64,000 nt of DNA from Bog-473 sp963763575 (GCA_963763575.1 CAVXPD010000016.1:1-64000); one strand, 5' to 3'. Numbered from the stretch's first letter, positions 25,940 through 35,149 are shown. Notes: generated from the sequence alone by a model not told the origin. Program-made: numbers and translations.

Positions 25940-27118
25940 TCACCACGCAGCCCGCGGTGTCCCCCCGTCGACCGCGACGCAGCAGCGACGGACGACCCGG
26001 CTGAGCCGAAGCGCCCGCGGGTCGGCGCCTCCCGGCAGCGGGATGCGGTGCACGGTGTAGCCGAAAGCGACGTCGAAGTGTGGATCGGAGTACGCGAGGG
26101 ATCCGCCTGCGCCGTCGTGGCCGAAGGCTCGATAGCTGCCGAACGGGAGTCGCTCCGTCGGCTTCTGGAAGACCACGGCGAAGGCCGACGCGAACGGGTT
26201 GTCCAACTCGAGCCCCCAGACCTGCTGCTGGCTCACGGCGCCCACCGTCTCGCGGTCGAGCAGCCGCGACTCACCGCCGATCTCGTGGTGGATCGCCGCG
26301 TACAGGCCGGCCAGACCGCGCCCGTTGGCCAGACCCCCGGCCGCCGGCGTCCCGGCCCGGCGGAAACGCTCGGCGTTGCACTCGACCAGCATGTTCGGCT
26401 CGTCGTCGGGCAGCGCGAGCCAGCGGACGCTGCCCTTGGGCGAGGCGGGGACGGCGTCAGGGAACGCCGCCAGCTCCTCGGCCGTCGGCAGCTCGACCGC
26501 GACGACGCGGCCGTCCTCCGACTCGGGCGTGCCGAGATACACGTCGAGCCCCCGCGCCCCCGTCACGTGCGCTCGCAGCCACGCGCCCAATCGCTCGCCC
26601 GTCGCCCGCAGCACGAGCTCGTCGGCCAGCACCCCGATGGTCAGCGCGTGATACGCGAACGCGCTGCCCGGGGCCCAGTGGGGACGCTGCGCCGCAAGCC
26701 GTGCCGCCAGCGGCGCGTGGCCGTACAGGTCGCCGTAGTCGTAACCACCGTCCACGCCGAGCAGGCCGGCTTGATGGCTGAGCACCTGGCGCACCGGCAA
26801 CGCCGCTTTGCCGCGGGCGGCGAACTCGGGCCACAGGTCGGCCACCGGCGCATCGAGGTCGAGCAGGCCGTCGCGCACCAGGCACGCGACCACGACGCCG
26901 GCCGCTCCCTTCGAGCTCGAGAACACCGGCAGCAACTCGTCGGGCTTCGTGCCGGGGCCCCACCACAGATCGAGCACGGGCCGGCCGTGGTGGTACACGC
27001 ACAGCGTCCCGGCGAAGGTCGGGTCGGCGGCGATGGACTCCGCCAGTCGCTCCGCCACCAGCTCGAAGCCCGGCTCCACCGTTCCCTGCACATCCTCTGT
27101 CCGCGCCGCTGTGCTCAT
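25940..27118 (-). CDS. serine hydrolase, class C beta-lactamase fold
   Basis: A 392-residue enzyme of the beta-lactamase/esterase (EstB-like) family, cytoplasmic by sequence because no signal peptide is present. The S-x-x-K motif is SSSKGA (about 69-74), and the second motif is Y-H-A in AYHALTIG where family members have Y-x-N or Y-x-S/A. GHDGAGGSLAYSDP near the end stands for the HTG/KTG block. Such proteins are usually esterases rather than antibiotic hydrolases. ATG 27118 is used; the open frame continues far upstream across the divergent glycosidase gene and is not coding there. It diverges from the GH1 gene with only 60 bases between starts. Confidence 0.9.
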   Translation of the reverse strand: MSTAARTEDVQGTVEPGFELVAERLAESIAADPTFAGTLCVYHHGRPVLDLWWGPGTKPDELLPVFSSSKGAAGVVVACLVRDGLLDLDAPVADLWPEFAARGKAALPVRQVLSHQAGLLGVDGGYDYGDLYGHAPLAARLAAQRPHWAPGSAFAYHALTIGVLADELVLRATGERLGAWLRAHVTGARGLDVYLGTPESEDGRVVAVELPTAEELAAFPDAVPASPKGSVRWLALPDDEPNMLVECNAERFRRAGTPAAGGLANGRGLAGLYAAIHHEIGGESRLLDRETVGAVSQQQVWGLELDNPFASAFAVVFQKPTERLPFGSYRAFGHDGAGGSLAYSDPHFDVAFGYTVHRIPLPGGADPRALRLSRVVRRCCVAVDGGTPRAAW

Positions 27119-27178
27119 GGGCCATGTTGTAGCCCGGTCGCCGGGCCCTCCGCGGGCCCGACGGGGCAGACTGCGCCC

Positions 27179-28378
27179 ATGGAGTGGCCCGCGGGGTTCA
27201 TGTGGGGGACGGGGGCGTCGTCGACGCAGACCGATGGCGCCGCCCCGGCGTCGGACTGGTGGGACTGGGAGCGCGGTGGGCACGCGCCGATCTCGGGCGA
27301 GGGAAATGGGTTCGCCACGCGCTACGCCGAGGACCTCCGCGCGGTGGCGGACCTGGGGCTGACCCACCACCGGCTCTCCATCGAGTGGGCACGCATCGAA
27401 CCCGAGGAGGGACGCCGCGACCCCGCCGCGGTCGCCCACGCCCGCGCCATCCTCGGCGCGGCGCGCGACGCCGGGGTCACGCCGTGGGTCTGCCTGCACC
27501 ATTTCACGTTGCCCCGTTGGTTCGCCCAGCGCGGCGGCTTCCTCGTGGACGCCAACCGCACCGGCCCCTGGCGCCGCCACGTCGAGTTCATGGCACAGAC
27601 CTTCGGAGACCTCGCCGGCGGCTGGAAGCCGGTGAACGAGACGAACTACTACGCCGGCATCGCCTACGGCGGCCGGGGCTGGCCGCCGGGGCACGACGAC
27701 CGCGCCGAACGTGCGCTGGCGGCCGAGCAGATCCAGCTGGCGACGGCGGAGGCGGCCGTCGTGCTGCGAGGGACGGGCGCCCCGGTCGCGTCCGTCTTCG
27801 GGCTCTCCTGCGAGGTCCCACTCGACGAAGACGAGGCGACCGCGAGGGCCGTCCGTTCGCTGCGCGCCGTGAATTGGGACGCCGGCATCGGCTTGTTCCG
27901 CGACGGCGTGCTGCGCATTCCCGGCCGCGAGCCGCTGGAGCGTCCCGACTTGGCCGGTTGTTTCGACCTCTTCGGGTTCTCGTACTACGCCACCATGGGC
28001 GTGGCGCACGGACAAGTCGTCCGCTATCCCGCCGACGCCCCGGTCTCTCCACTCGGCTACGGCATCTGGGCCGGTGGCCTCGGTCTCGTGCTCGACCGGC
28101 TTCACGACGAGCTGCCTGGTACCCCGCTGTTGATCGACGAGTACGGCATCGGCACGGCCGACGACGGGCAACGTACGCGGTACCTCGAGGACGGTGTGCG
28201 CGTCCTGCGGGACGCCCTCGAGCGCGGCATCGACGTCCGCGGGCTCTTCCACTGGACGGCGGTCGACAATTACGAATGGCTCCACGGGTTCGACGTGTCC
28301 TTCGGCCTCATCGACCGTGATCGCCGGGTCCGGCCGAGCGCGGCCGTGCTGGCCCGAGAAGCAGGCACGGCGCGCTAA
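27179..28378 (+). CDS. glycoside hydrolase family 1 (beta-glucosidase-like)
   Basis: GH1 enzyme of 399 residues, shorter than the usual 430-480. It opens with FMWGTGASSTQTDGA. HRLSIEWARIEPEEG and LHHFTLPRWFAQRGG mark the barrel. The acid/base Glu is in WKPVNETNYY, and the nucleophile Glu is in LLIDEYGIGT. GLFHWTAVDNYEWLHGFDVSFGLI is the C-terminal aglycone-site signature (positions about 352-375). No signal peptide, so it acts inside on imported beta-glycosides. It shares a short divergent promoter with the serine hydrolase. Sugar specificity is not deduced. Confidence 0.95.
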   Translation: MEWPAGFMWGTGASSTQTDGAAPASDWWDWERGGHAPISGEGNGFATRYAEDLRAVADLGLTHHRLSIEWARIEPEEGRRDPAAVAHARAILGAARDAGVTPWVCLHHFTLPRWFAQRGGFLVDANRTGPWRRHVEFMAQTFGDLAGGWKPVNETNYYAGIAYGGRGWPPGHDDRAERALAAEQIQLATAEAAVVLRGTGAPVASVFGLSCEVPLDEDEATARAVRSLRAVNWDAGIGLFRDGVLRIPGREPLERPDLAGCFDLFGFSYYATMGVAHGQVVRYPADAPVSPLGYGIWAGGLGLVLDRLHDELPGTPLLIDEYGIGTADDGQRTRYLEDGVRVLRDALERGIDVRGLFHWTAVDNYEWLHGFDVSFGLIDRDRRVRPSAAVLAREAGTAR

Positions 28379-28681
28379 CGTCCTGATCCCGCTGCCAGCG
28401 CGAGTGGGGCCGTTCGAATTCCGGGCAAAATCCTCGAGCCGCACCATGAACTCGACCGAGGCGCCCCGAGCCCAGAGGTTGAAACGCCTGGCGCAGGGCG
28501 GTGCCCCGCCTGAGCCCTCGATTTCTAGACTGCGCTGGGCAGTTGGAGGACCTGGTGGACCCGCCTGAACAGGGCCCCGTGCGTGGAACGGCCTGGCGGG
28601 GGATGGCCTGGCGGGGGATACTGGGAGCTTGGTAAGGCGGCCTGCGGCGAACCGACGTCGGCAACGTAAGCAAGTGGGGAG
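28379..28681. other. intergenic region before the ECF sigma gene
   Basis: About 300 bases containing the promoter of the sigma factor operon. A direct repeat GGCCTGGCGGGGGAT occurs twice near 28591-28619. No clear ECF-type -35/-10 pair could be assigned. GGGGAG precedes the start at 28682. Confidence 0.35.
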
Positions 28682-29248
28682 ATGCAAGGGCCCGAGATAG
28701 ACAGCGGTGTGGTCGATGCTGCAAGACGCGGTGATCGCGCCGCGTGGGAGCAGCTGTACCGGCGGCTCTACCCTCGGCTCAGGTCGTATCTCGCCCGCCG
28801 GATCGGTTTTGAAGGGGTCGAGGACGCGGTGAACGAGACGATGGCGAAAGCCATTGCCGGGATCGAGGGTTATCGGTCCGGCCCGTCGGGCTTCGACGGA
28901 TGGGTCTTCGGCATAGCCCGTCACGTCGGCGCCGACCATCATCGCCGTTTTGCTCGAGACCGTCGCCAACCCATCGTCGCCCACCACATCGACGGCCACG
29001 GGCCGGACGGCGACCTGCCCGTGGATCACCGGCTCGATCTGGCGGACGACTACGCACACCTACGGTCGATGTTCTCGAGACTCGACCCGGCAGAGCAGGA
29101 GATCCTCGAGCTGCGCGTGATCGCGGGGCTGTCTGCGGACGAAGTAGCCGCGCTCCTCCGACGCCAACCAGGAGCCATCCGCACCTCTCAGTCGCGGGCG
29201 CTCGCGCACCTGCGACGCCTGATGGAAGCCGAGCAGATCCATGCTTGA
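28682..29248 (+). CDS. ECF-type RNA polymerase sigma factor
   Basis: Sigma-70 family protein of 188 residues with regions 2 and 4. Region 2 begins DAARRGDRAAWEQLYRRLYP and includes the -10 contact helix (ED-x-VNETMAKA, SGFDGWVFGIARHVGADHHR). Region 4 has FSRLDPAEQEILELRVIAGL, SADEVAALLRRQPGAIRTSQ, and SRALAHLRRL, the -35 HTH. ATG 28682 follows GGGGAG. It overlaps the next gene by eight bases (ATGCTTGA), so it is coupled to a membrane protein that may be its regulator. The signal sensed is unknown. Confidence 0.93.
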   Translation: MQGPEIDSGVVDAARRGDRAAWEQLYRRLYPRLRSYLARRIGFEGVEDAVNETMAKAIAGIEGYRSGPSGFDGWVFGIARHVGADHHRRFARDRRQPIVAHHIDGHGPDGDLPVDHRLDLADDYAHLRSMFSRLDPAEQEILELRVIAGLSADEVAALLRRQPGAIRTSQSRALAHLRRLMEAEQIHA

Positions 29249-30514
29249 CCTCTACGAGCCCGCGGAAGAGGAGATGCTCGAGCTCCTCGTTCCCCTCCTT
29301 TTGGACGAGGACGTCGTCCCGTCCGAACAGGGCCTGCACGCGCTCCGAGTGGCGCTCGACGTGAAGTTCGGGGCAGAACACCGAGCAGAACACCGAGCAG
29401 AAGCAGATGACGAGGCTGCCGTGGTTCCATTGCGTCGACGTGTCACCCGCGTGGTGACTGGTGTCGCGGCTGCTGTCGTCGTGCTGGCCCTCGTGCTCGC
29501 CTGGTACGGCTGGCATCAGGCACCCGGGCCGTCCAACCGCACGAAGCTCGAGGACGCCACCGCGGCACTCCGCACCGACTTGCGGAACGGGAGCCCCCCG
29601 ACGCGTATCGTTCGGGACGTCACCAGCCTCGCCGGTGCGATGGCCACCCTTCCCACGAGCCAGCGGACCGACATGACCACCGCGCCCAATCAATTGATCG
29701 CGTCCGCCTGCACCCGGTTAGCAGGATCCTCCGGGGCATCCCAGACGCCATCGACGTCGCTGCCGCCGGTCTGCCACCAGGACGGGCTTGCTCAGGCCCC
29801 AGTCTCCTCGACCTCGCCCGCTGGAGCGGTCTCCGGTGCCGAAGCAACTGCGCAGGCGAGCGTGACACCGGATCAGGGGCCGGTGGGCCCATGGTCGGGC
29901 ACGAATGGACGGGGTCACGCTGGACCCTCACAGGCGAGTCTGCTTGCCGACACCACCACCCCGTCGTCGGGAATTCCGGATCCTCTCGCACCCCCTCAGT
30001 CCGGTCAGTCCGGTCAGCTGGGTCAGACCGATCAGTCCGGTCAGCTGGGTCAGACCGATCAATCCGGTCAGCTCGGGTCAGACCGATCAGATCCGGTCAG
30101 ACCGATCAGTCGGGTCAGACCGATCAGTCGGGTCAGACCGATCAGTCGGGTCAGACCGATCAGTCGGGTCAGACCGATCAGTCGGGTCAGACCGATCAGT
30201 CCGGTCAGTCGGATCAGCCAAATCAGCCCGATCAGTCCGGTCAGTCGGATCAGACCGATCAATCCGGTCAGTCGGATCAGCCAAATCAGCCCGGTCAGCC
30301 TGATCAGTCCGGTCAGTCGGATCAGACCGATCAATCCGGTCAGTCGGATCAGCCAAATCAGCCCGGTCAGTCCGATCTATCCGACACACCGGCGCCGCCA
30401 AATTCGACGCCAACGCAGACTGGGTCGCCCACCGACGCTGGTGCGTCAAGCCCGCCCGCCGCTCCGTCCGCCCAATCCGCAGCGCCTCAGGGTACGGGCA
30501 TCGCGTCGTCCTAG
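29241..30514 (+). CDS. putative sigma-linked membrane protein with Gln/Gly/Ser/Asp repeat tail, frame-disrupted
   Basis: Coupled to the sigma gene. About 70 N-terminal cytoplasmic residues (LYEPAEEEMLELLVPLLLDE) are followed by one membrane helix (TRVVTGVAAAVVVLALVLAW), an extracellular helical part, a Ser/Thr/Pro-rich linker, and a tail built of QSGQTD/QSGQLG/QPNQPG units. The layout fits a one-helix sigma-factor partner, but no classic zinc anti-sigma motif (HxxxCxxC) is present. Within the repeats two single-base insertions (near 30073 and 30091) move the reading frame. The natural repeat continues in the frame ending at TAG 30514 with ASSPPAAPSAQSAAPQ, while the N-terminal frame runs on as RVRPIS repeats to 30587. 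Either the repeat was mis-sequenced or slipped. Confidence 0.65.
30000..30372 (+). repeat. 18-bp tandem repeat tract
   Basis: Tract of 9/18-bp units encoding Gln/Gly/Ser/Asp repeats. Five perfect tandem copies of GACCGATCAGTCGGGTCA lie at 30100-30189, flanked by variant copies with AATCC, AGCCAAATCAGCCC and similar changes. Units abut with no spacers, so this is not a CRISPR array. GATC recurs in every unit. Confidence 0.9.
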
Positions 30515-30587
30515 ACCGCTACCAGCACCGATCCGGATTCGCCGCACGAGCTGCTGGCCCTCTCGGCGAGTTAGCCGAGCAGGGTAA

Positions 30588-31030
30588 GCACGGTGCCGAC
30601 AACGCCCTGTTCAGACGACGTGTCGTGGCGGTTTCTCCACGGACTCATCCGAAGCGACGTCATCGGGGTCCTCCTCGGGATCACCGCACTCTCAGCGCTG
30701 AGCCAGAAGCATTGCGGTAACGAGACGGTCCTCCGCAACGGCCTTTGGGGCTCGTTCGCGGACGTTTGGGACTTTCTGGTAACGACAGGCCTTTTCCGTC
30801 GATGTACGTAACAAGGTGGTAGATCCGCGCACTTTCAGCACATCCTGGGGGACCCGGGAACCCCGGGGCATCCGGCCAACGGTCCGCGACCCAGCCGGGG
30901 GGGTACTGGCTGGGGCGCCGGATCCGGCGGTGCCCCGGGGCCCGGGGGGGCTCCCGGAGTTTCCTCGAGTTAACGGATCCAACCACGCGAGGCTCCGACA
31001 CCCTTCGGGCACCTCGAACTTCTCCCTTTG
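30588..31030. other. intergenic region after the repeat gene
   Basis: About 440 bases between the sigma-linked gene and the channel gene's terminator. It includes GC-rich, poly-C/G stretches near 30850-30960. A small open frame exists at 30593-30811, without ribosome binding site or family features, and it is not called. Confidence 0.3.
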
Positions 31031-31061
31031 ACGCAGGGCCGCTTGGCGGGCGGCCCTGCGT
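31031..31061. terminator. strong hairpin downstream of the channel gene
   Basis: ACGCAGGGCCGC (31031-31042), a 7-base loop, GCGGCCCTGCGT (31050-31061): a perfect 12-bp GC-rich stem, 26 bases beyond the stop of the minus-strand channel gene. No clear U-run on either side, but position and strength suit a transcription terminator, possibly bidirectional. Confidence 0.6.
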
Positions 31062-31087
31062 CTTGGGGCTAGGAGCGTGGACCTGGA

Positions 31088-31858
31088 TCAGTTGTCGGTG
31101 GAATGCCGGGCCATCTCGGCCGCCGACGCTTGCTCCCGATCCTCGCCCCACCGGCCGCGCGGCCTGTAGAGCGACACAAGCCGGGCCACCATGACCACGA
31201 GGAAGATCTGCCCCGCAAGCGCCTCGGTCACGGCATATGTCCGTGGCAGGCCGTTTGCGGGGGTCAGGTCCCCGTAGCCGACCGTGGCCATCGTGATGTA
31301 GCTGAAGTACGCGAAATCTGCCGGTCCGTGATGGCCGGGTTGGGCGAAGAACGACGACCCTGACGCTAGCTGCAGGCCGTAGTCGGCATTGGCAAAGACG
31401 AGGCCAATCAGCACGTAGACGCAGAGCGCGCCCAGGATTGTCTGCTCCGTCACGCGCGTGTGATGCGCCACCCTCCACACGATGGCGACGAGGCTCGCCA
31501 GCACCTGGAGCGACACGAGAAGTATCACCGCTCCGTAGGCCTGATCGCCGCCGGCGACTGCCACGCCAAGAGCGGAGAGGAAGCCGACCACAACCGCAAT
31601 GCGGACGACATTGAGGACCCGTCTCGGCACCCGGGACGTGCGGAAAGCCACCAGCACCGTCAGACCGAGCCAGGCGGAGCTGACGACAAGCGCGGCGGTG
31701 CCTCGCCAGCCAGAGGTGAGGAGGACGTAGTCGCCTACCAGGAGGAGGAAGACGAGCCCGTACGAATCGGACCCGAAGGCGACCTCCCGCATCCTCTGCC
31801 ACAGCGAGGGCGAACCGGCCGAGTCGTGATCGGTGATGACTGCGTCGTTGCTCTCCAT
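31088..31858 (-). CDS. potassium channel-like membrane protein
   Basis: About 256 residues with five to six hydrophobic helices. It ends in the pore region FAYFSYITMATVGYGDLTPA, whose TVGYGD is the K+ selectivity filter, followed by the inner helix VTEALAGQIFLVVMVARLVS. Upstream helices (for example YGLVFLLLVGDYVLL and VSLQVLASLVAIVWR) may form an accessory membrane domain; no S4-like Arg series is seen, so voltage gating is unlikely. ATG 31858 is used, and GTG 31906 is an alternative. Most likely a K+ or other cation leak channel. A strong hairpin follows the stop. Confidence 0.88.
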   Translation of the reverse strand: MESNDAVITDHDSAGSPSLWQRMREVAFGSDSYGLVFLLLVGDYVLLTSGWRGTAALVVSSAWLGLTVLVAFRTSRVPRRVLNVVRIAVVVGFLSALGVAVAGGDQAYGAVILLVSLQVLASLVAIVWRVAHHTRVTEQTILGALCVYVLIGLVFANADYGLQLASGSSFFAQPGHHGPADFAYFSYITMATVGYGDLTPANGLPRTYAVTEALAGQIFLVVMVARLVSLYRPRGRWGEDREQASAAEMARHSTDN

Positions 31859-31990
31859 GCAACCATGATGGTCAGATGAGCGGTCGGTGGCTGGCATTTC
31901 GTCCACAGCCAGGTCGCCGCCCCGTGAGCGCTCAGGTGTCAGGGCTTTGGAGGCCCAACGACGGACCCCTGAATCAACTGTCGATTGCGG

Positions 31991-32347
31991 TCAGGTTGGT
32001 TGCTTTGCCCATCGACGTCGTCTCTGCGGCGGGAGCTCATGCGCAAACCGGATGCGTCCTGCCTTTGTGGAGGCGTACACGCGGAGGATCGGCCCTCCCG
32101 GCAAAGCCGGCGCGAGGTTGTCCAAGGTGACGTTGCCCGTCATCGACACGATCTGCACCAAGACGCCTTTCGGAACGATTACATCGATCTTTCCCGTCGT
32201 GGTCTGCAAGTGCAGGTCCACCTCACGGGCATCCCACGTCGCTTCGCAGAGATCGATCCGGACACTGCCCGTGTTCGTCTTGATGGTGATGTCGGTGCCC
32301 AGCTGCCAGCCGGCCCCCACGGCGATCTCTCGAGGCTCCGTCGACAC
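31991..32347 (-). CDS. LiaF/DUF1707-associated C-terminal-like beta domain
   Basis: A 118-residue beta-helical-looking domain with repeated short strands: TDITIKTNTGSVRIDLCEAT, then DLHLQTTTGKIDVIVPKGV and IVSMTGNVTLDNLAP, ending RIRFAHELPPQRRRRW. This matches the C-terminal domain that follows DUF1707 or LiaF-type membrane parts in actinobacteria. Here the N-terminal DUF1707 or membrane segment is absent, so the gene is either a stand-alone version or 5'-truncated (start GTG/ATG near 32347). It lies on the same strand as the K+ channel gene, 130 bases upstream. Function unknown. Confidence 0.6.
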   Translation of the reverse strand: MSTEPREIAVGAGWQLGTDITIKTNTGSVRIDLCEATWDAREVDLHLQTTTGKIDVIVPKGVLVQIVSMTGNVTLDNLAPALPGGPILRVYASTKAGRIRFAHELPPQRRRRWAKQPT

Positions 32348-32568
32348 GTCCCGATTCTTGCTCAGGCAATTCCTGGGCGGTCCCAGTGCCCAAGCGTTGG
32401 CCGGCCCTTCCTTCCTCCACCTGACCGCGGCTCACATCGTCGCGCGGCTACCGTTCGACGATCGTGGGGAGGGATCGGCTCGAGAGATGGTCACGCGCGG
32501 CTGTGCCCACCCGCTGGGACCGTGGGCAATATCGGGGGCGTCGTCGGTCAGGTACCGCGGTTGCGGCA

Positions 32569-33999
32569 ATGAGAACGCTCGGGGGAGGACCGCCGCACCA
32601 TGTACGCCGGGTGCTGGGTGCGACGGTGTTCGCTGCTCTGGCAGTCGCCTTGATATCCCCCGGGGTCGTCGGGGCGACAGACCCGGTCACCCAGGCCAGC
32701 ACCAGCACGCGAGGTGTCACGGCCACCACCATCAACCTTGCTTTCCCGCTAGCCAACCTGGACGCGCTTGCGTCGACCTACGGGTTCGCCGGGGACGTCG
32801 AATACACCGAGCAAGCCAAGGCCATCCACCTCTTCGTCAACCAGATCAACGACAGCGGTGGGATCAACGGACGAAAGATCAACCCCATCATCTCGTCGTA
32901 CAATCCCGCGAATGACGCCTCGATGCAGGCGCTCTGTGACGACTGGACCCAAGGCAACCCCGCGGTCTTCGCGGTGCTCGACGGGCTGGGGACTTACGAG
33001 GGGGCCGACCAGCTCTGTGTGACCCAGCAGGGACACACTCCCTTCCTCAGCCAATGGACAACGGTCTCCACCTTTACCCAAGAGGGTTCGCCCTACCTCT
33101 GGTGGACCGGACCCGACGACGCCGCCCTTCTCCAAGCGATCGTGGCCTGGGGAAAGTCGCAGGGCACGATCGGAGGCACCGCAAAGTTGGGCGTGGTCGT
33201 CGGCGACCGGGCGAGCGATCAGACCGCGCTGCACCAATACCTCCTTCCCGACCTCCGGCGCGTGCACGTGACGCCCGTGGTCGAGACCATCCCCGCGCAG
33301 ACCTCGGAAAGTGCCGCGACCTCCAGCGACTCCACCCTGGTCGTCGAAAAGCTACGCGAGGCGGACGTGACGTCGGTGATCCCCTTGATCCCGTTCAACG
33401 CGTTTCTCCCGATGCTGGTGGCACAGACGCAGCAGCAGTACTTTCCGAAGCTGCTGCTCTCCGACTACGAGAACTCCATTGAGTCCTCTCTCGGACTGCT
33501 CCAGACTCCCTTCGGCAAGGCGATCAACGGACAGGAAGGAGTCACTACCGAGACACTGGGAGGCATCGACGACCCGCGCCCGTACGCGCAGGGTGGCTAC
33601 GACCCCGGCGTACGGAATTGTTGGAACGTCTGGCATAAGGCGTACCCGGAAATCCCCAAGGGGAACATGAACGACGATATTGAGGAGCAAGGACCGGTTC
33701 AGGGTTGGTGTCAAGAGATCCACCTCTTCGCCCAGGCGGCGAAGGCGGCCGGCAAGACCCTGAACCGACGGACCTTCGTCACCGCGATGTCGCAGATCAA
33801 GAACTTCCCGGGGGGGTACTCTCCCGTCCTGACCTACGGGCCCGACAAGTTCTACGGTCCGACCCAGTACCAGGTGGTCCGGCTCCACGTGAACTCTCCG
33901 CCGAGCAGCCAGTGTCGGAGACCACCACCCAGCATGCCGCCCCAAGCGGTCTGCTGGACGCCGGTCCAACCCTGGAAACCCCTGCCCGAAGGCGCATGA
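32569..33999 (+). CDS. ABC transporter substrate-binding protein (branched-chain amino acid type)
   Basis: Periplasmic-binding-like protein of 476 residues. Signal peptide: RRVLGATVFAALAVALISPG, cut near VVGA. The mature protein has the type-1 binding fold pattern: TTINLAFPLANLDAL, FVNQINDSGGINGRKINPII, then PAVFAVLDGLG, THTPFLSQWTTV-like segments and GGTAKLGVVVGDR. ADVTSVIPLIPFNAFLPML and KLLLSDYENSIESSLG follow in the second lobe. ATG 32569. It overlaps the following PhyH gene by four bases (ATGA at 33996-33999), so the two are translationally coupled. No transporter subunits are adjacent. The C-terminal Pro-rich tail (residues about 455-476) may be unfolded. Confidence 0.9.
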   Translation: MRTLGGGPPHHVRRVLGATVFAALAVALISPGVVGATDPVTQASTSTRGVTATTINLAFPLANLDALASTYGFAGDVEYTEQAKAIHLFVNQINDSGGINGRKINPIISSYNPANDASMQALCDDWTQGNPAVFAVLDGLGTYEGADQLCVTQQGHTPFLSQWTTVSTFTQEGSPYLWWTGPDDAALLQAIVAWGKSQGTIGGTAKLGVVVGDRASDQTALHQYLLPDLRRVHVTPVVETIPAQTSESAATSSDSTLVVEKLREADVTSVIPLIPFNAFLPMLVAQTQQQYFPKLLLSDYENSIESSLGLLQTPFGKAINGQEGVTTETLGGIDDPRPYAQGGYDPGVRNCWNVWHKAYPEIPKGNMNDDIEEQGPVQGWCQEIHLFAQAAKAAGKTLNRRTFVTAMSQIKNFPGGYSPVLTYGPDKFYGPTQYQVVRLHVNSPPSSQCRRPPPSMPPQAVCWTPVQPWKPLPEGA

Positions 34000-34910
34000 C
34001 CCCCGTCGCCGGTGAGGGCCTCAAAGCGCAGTGGGAGACGGACGGGTGGTGCGTGCTGGAACGCTTCTTGCCCGACGGGGCGGTAGCGGCGGCGCGGGAG
34101 CAGCTCGAGTACGTGTTCCCGACTGCGGAGGACTTCGCGGACGATCGCGAACCGGAGCGAAATGCGCCATTTCGCATCGACTCGCACGCCGTTATGCCGA
34201 GATTCCCCTTCGAGAATGCCGCGTTCAACGATCTGGTCCTGCACGACCGGCTGATCGACCTGGCGGAGGAATTCTTAGGTCTCACCGATCTTCGGCTGTA
34301 CCAGGGCATGCTCAGCGCCAAGTACTCCGGCGGCGCCGAGTCCGACGACCAGCTCCTCCACGTCGACTACGGCAACCACACCTTGGTCGTCCCGCGAGCC
34401 GACTTGGGGTACCAGCACCTCGAACTCTTCGTCTACCTCACCGACGTGTCCGCGGACACCGCGGCCACCCGCGTGGTCTCCAGGCGGCTGACCGGCGCCA
34501 TCCCGGTCGAGCGGACGTACTTGAGCGTGACCGACTATCCCCATCTCTACGAGGCCGAAGTGCCGGCGGAGGGGACGGCGGGTTCGGTGCTCGCCTACCG
34601 GCCGGATGTCTTCCACCGGGGAGTCCGTATGACGGCACCGGCGTCGGCTCGCTTCATGCTCCACGTGTCATTCAAGCCGGCCAACACTGACTGGTTGGGC
34701 TCGCAGGCCTGGCCTGGGGCGGCCGAGGGTTTGGCGTGGCACCGTTTCGCGAACAGCGCCAACGTGCGGCAGCTCTGCGCCTTGGGTTTTCCGCCGCCTG
34801 GCCATCCCTACTGGAACGACCAGACTCTGGCAGGAGTGGCGGCACGGTATCCCGGTCTCGACTTGAGCCCATGGCTCAGCCGGTGGCGGTCCCGACGACG
34901 GGTTGATTGA
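33996..34910 (+). CDS. phytanoyl-CoA dioxygenase family protein (PhyH 2)
   Basis: A 304-residue Fe(II)/2-oxoglutarate dioxygenase. It begins WETDGWCVLERFLPDGAVAA and has the metal motif H-x-D in LLHVDYGNHTLVVP, with the distal His in VFHRGVRMTAP and the 2-oxoglutarate-binding Arg in SARFMLHVSFK. The C-terminus closes with FPPPGHPYWNDQTLAG, which is nearly repeated in the PhyH 3 gene (FGFPRPGDPYWNDDTLAGVA), so the two are paralogs or share substrate type. ATG overlaps the stop of the binding-protein gene. Substrate unknown; coupling suggests the imported ligand is metabolised by this enzyme. Confidence 0.92.
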   Translation: MTPVAGEGLKAQWETDGWCVLERFLPDGAVAAAREQLEYVFPTAEDFADDREPERNAPFRIDSHAVMPRFPFENAAFNDLVLHDRLIDLAEEFLGLTDLRLYQGMLSAKYSGGAESDDQLLHVDYGNHTLVVPRADLGYQHLELFVYLTDVSADTAATRVVSRRLTGAIPVERTYLSVTDYPHLYEAEVPAEGTAGSVLAYRPDVFHRGVRMTAPASARFMLHVSFKPANTDWLGSQAWPGAAEGLAWHRFANSANVRQLCALGFPPPGHPYWNDQTLAGVAARYPGLDLSPWLSRWRSRRRVD

Positions 34911-35149
34911 GGGCGGTGCCACCGGGCGAGCCGAGGTAGGTCGCGCCGGCAGAGTCATGGACAACTTCCCCCCCTCGACGCTCGGTGCTTGGTCGCAGAG
35001 GTGGATCGATGGCGCGGGAACGGTTAGGACGTACAGTCCATTTCCCTGGGCGATGTCGCTATAGCCCCTTCACGGGCCGTCCCGGGCTGCAACCGAGAGT
35101 GGTAGTTCCGCCCGGTGGAGCACTCGAACGACGGTTAGCGTGTGACCTC
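34911..35149. other. intergenic region upstream of the reductase-like gene
   Basis: About 240 bases. The next gene's frame stays open through part of it, but GTG 35150 fits the Rossmann start best. Nothing else was recognised. Confidence 0.3.

Noticed and set aside
27119..29059. Minus-strand frame of over 600 codons continuing upstream of the serine hydrolase
   Set aside because: It lies antisense to the GH1 and sigma genes, is Arg/Pro/Gly-rich and has no motif; it is a GC-rich shadow.
30000..30372. CRISPR-like short repeats
   Set aside because: Units abut directly with no spacers, keep a coding pattern, and no cas gene is present.
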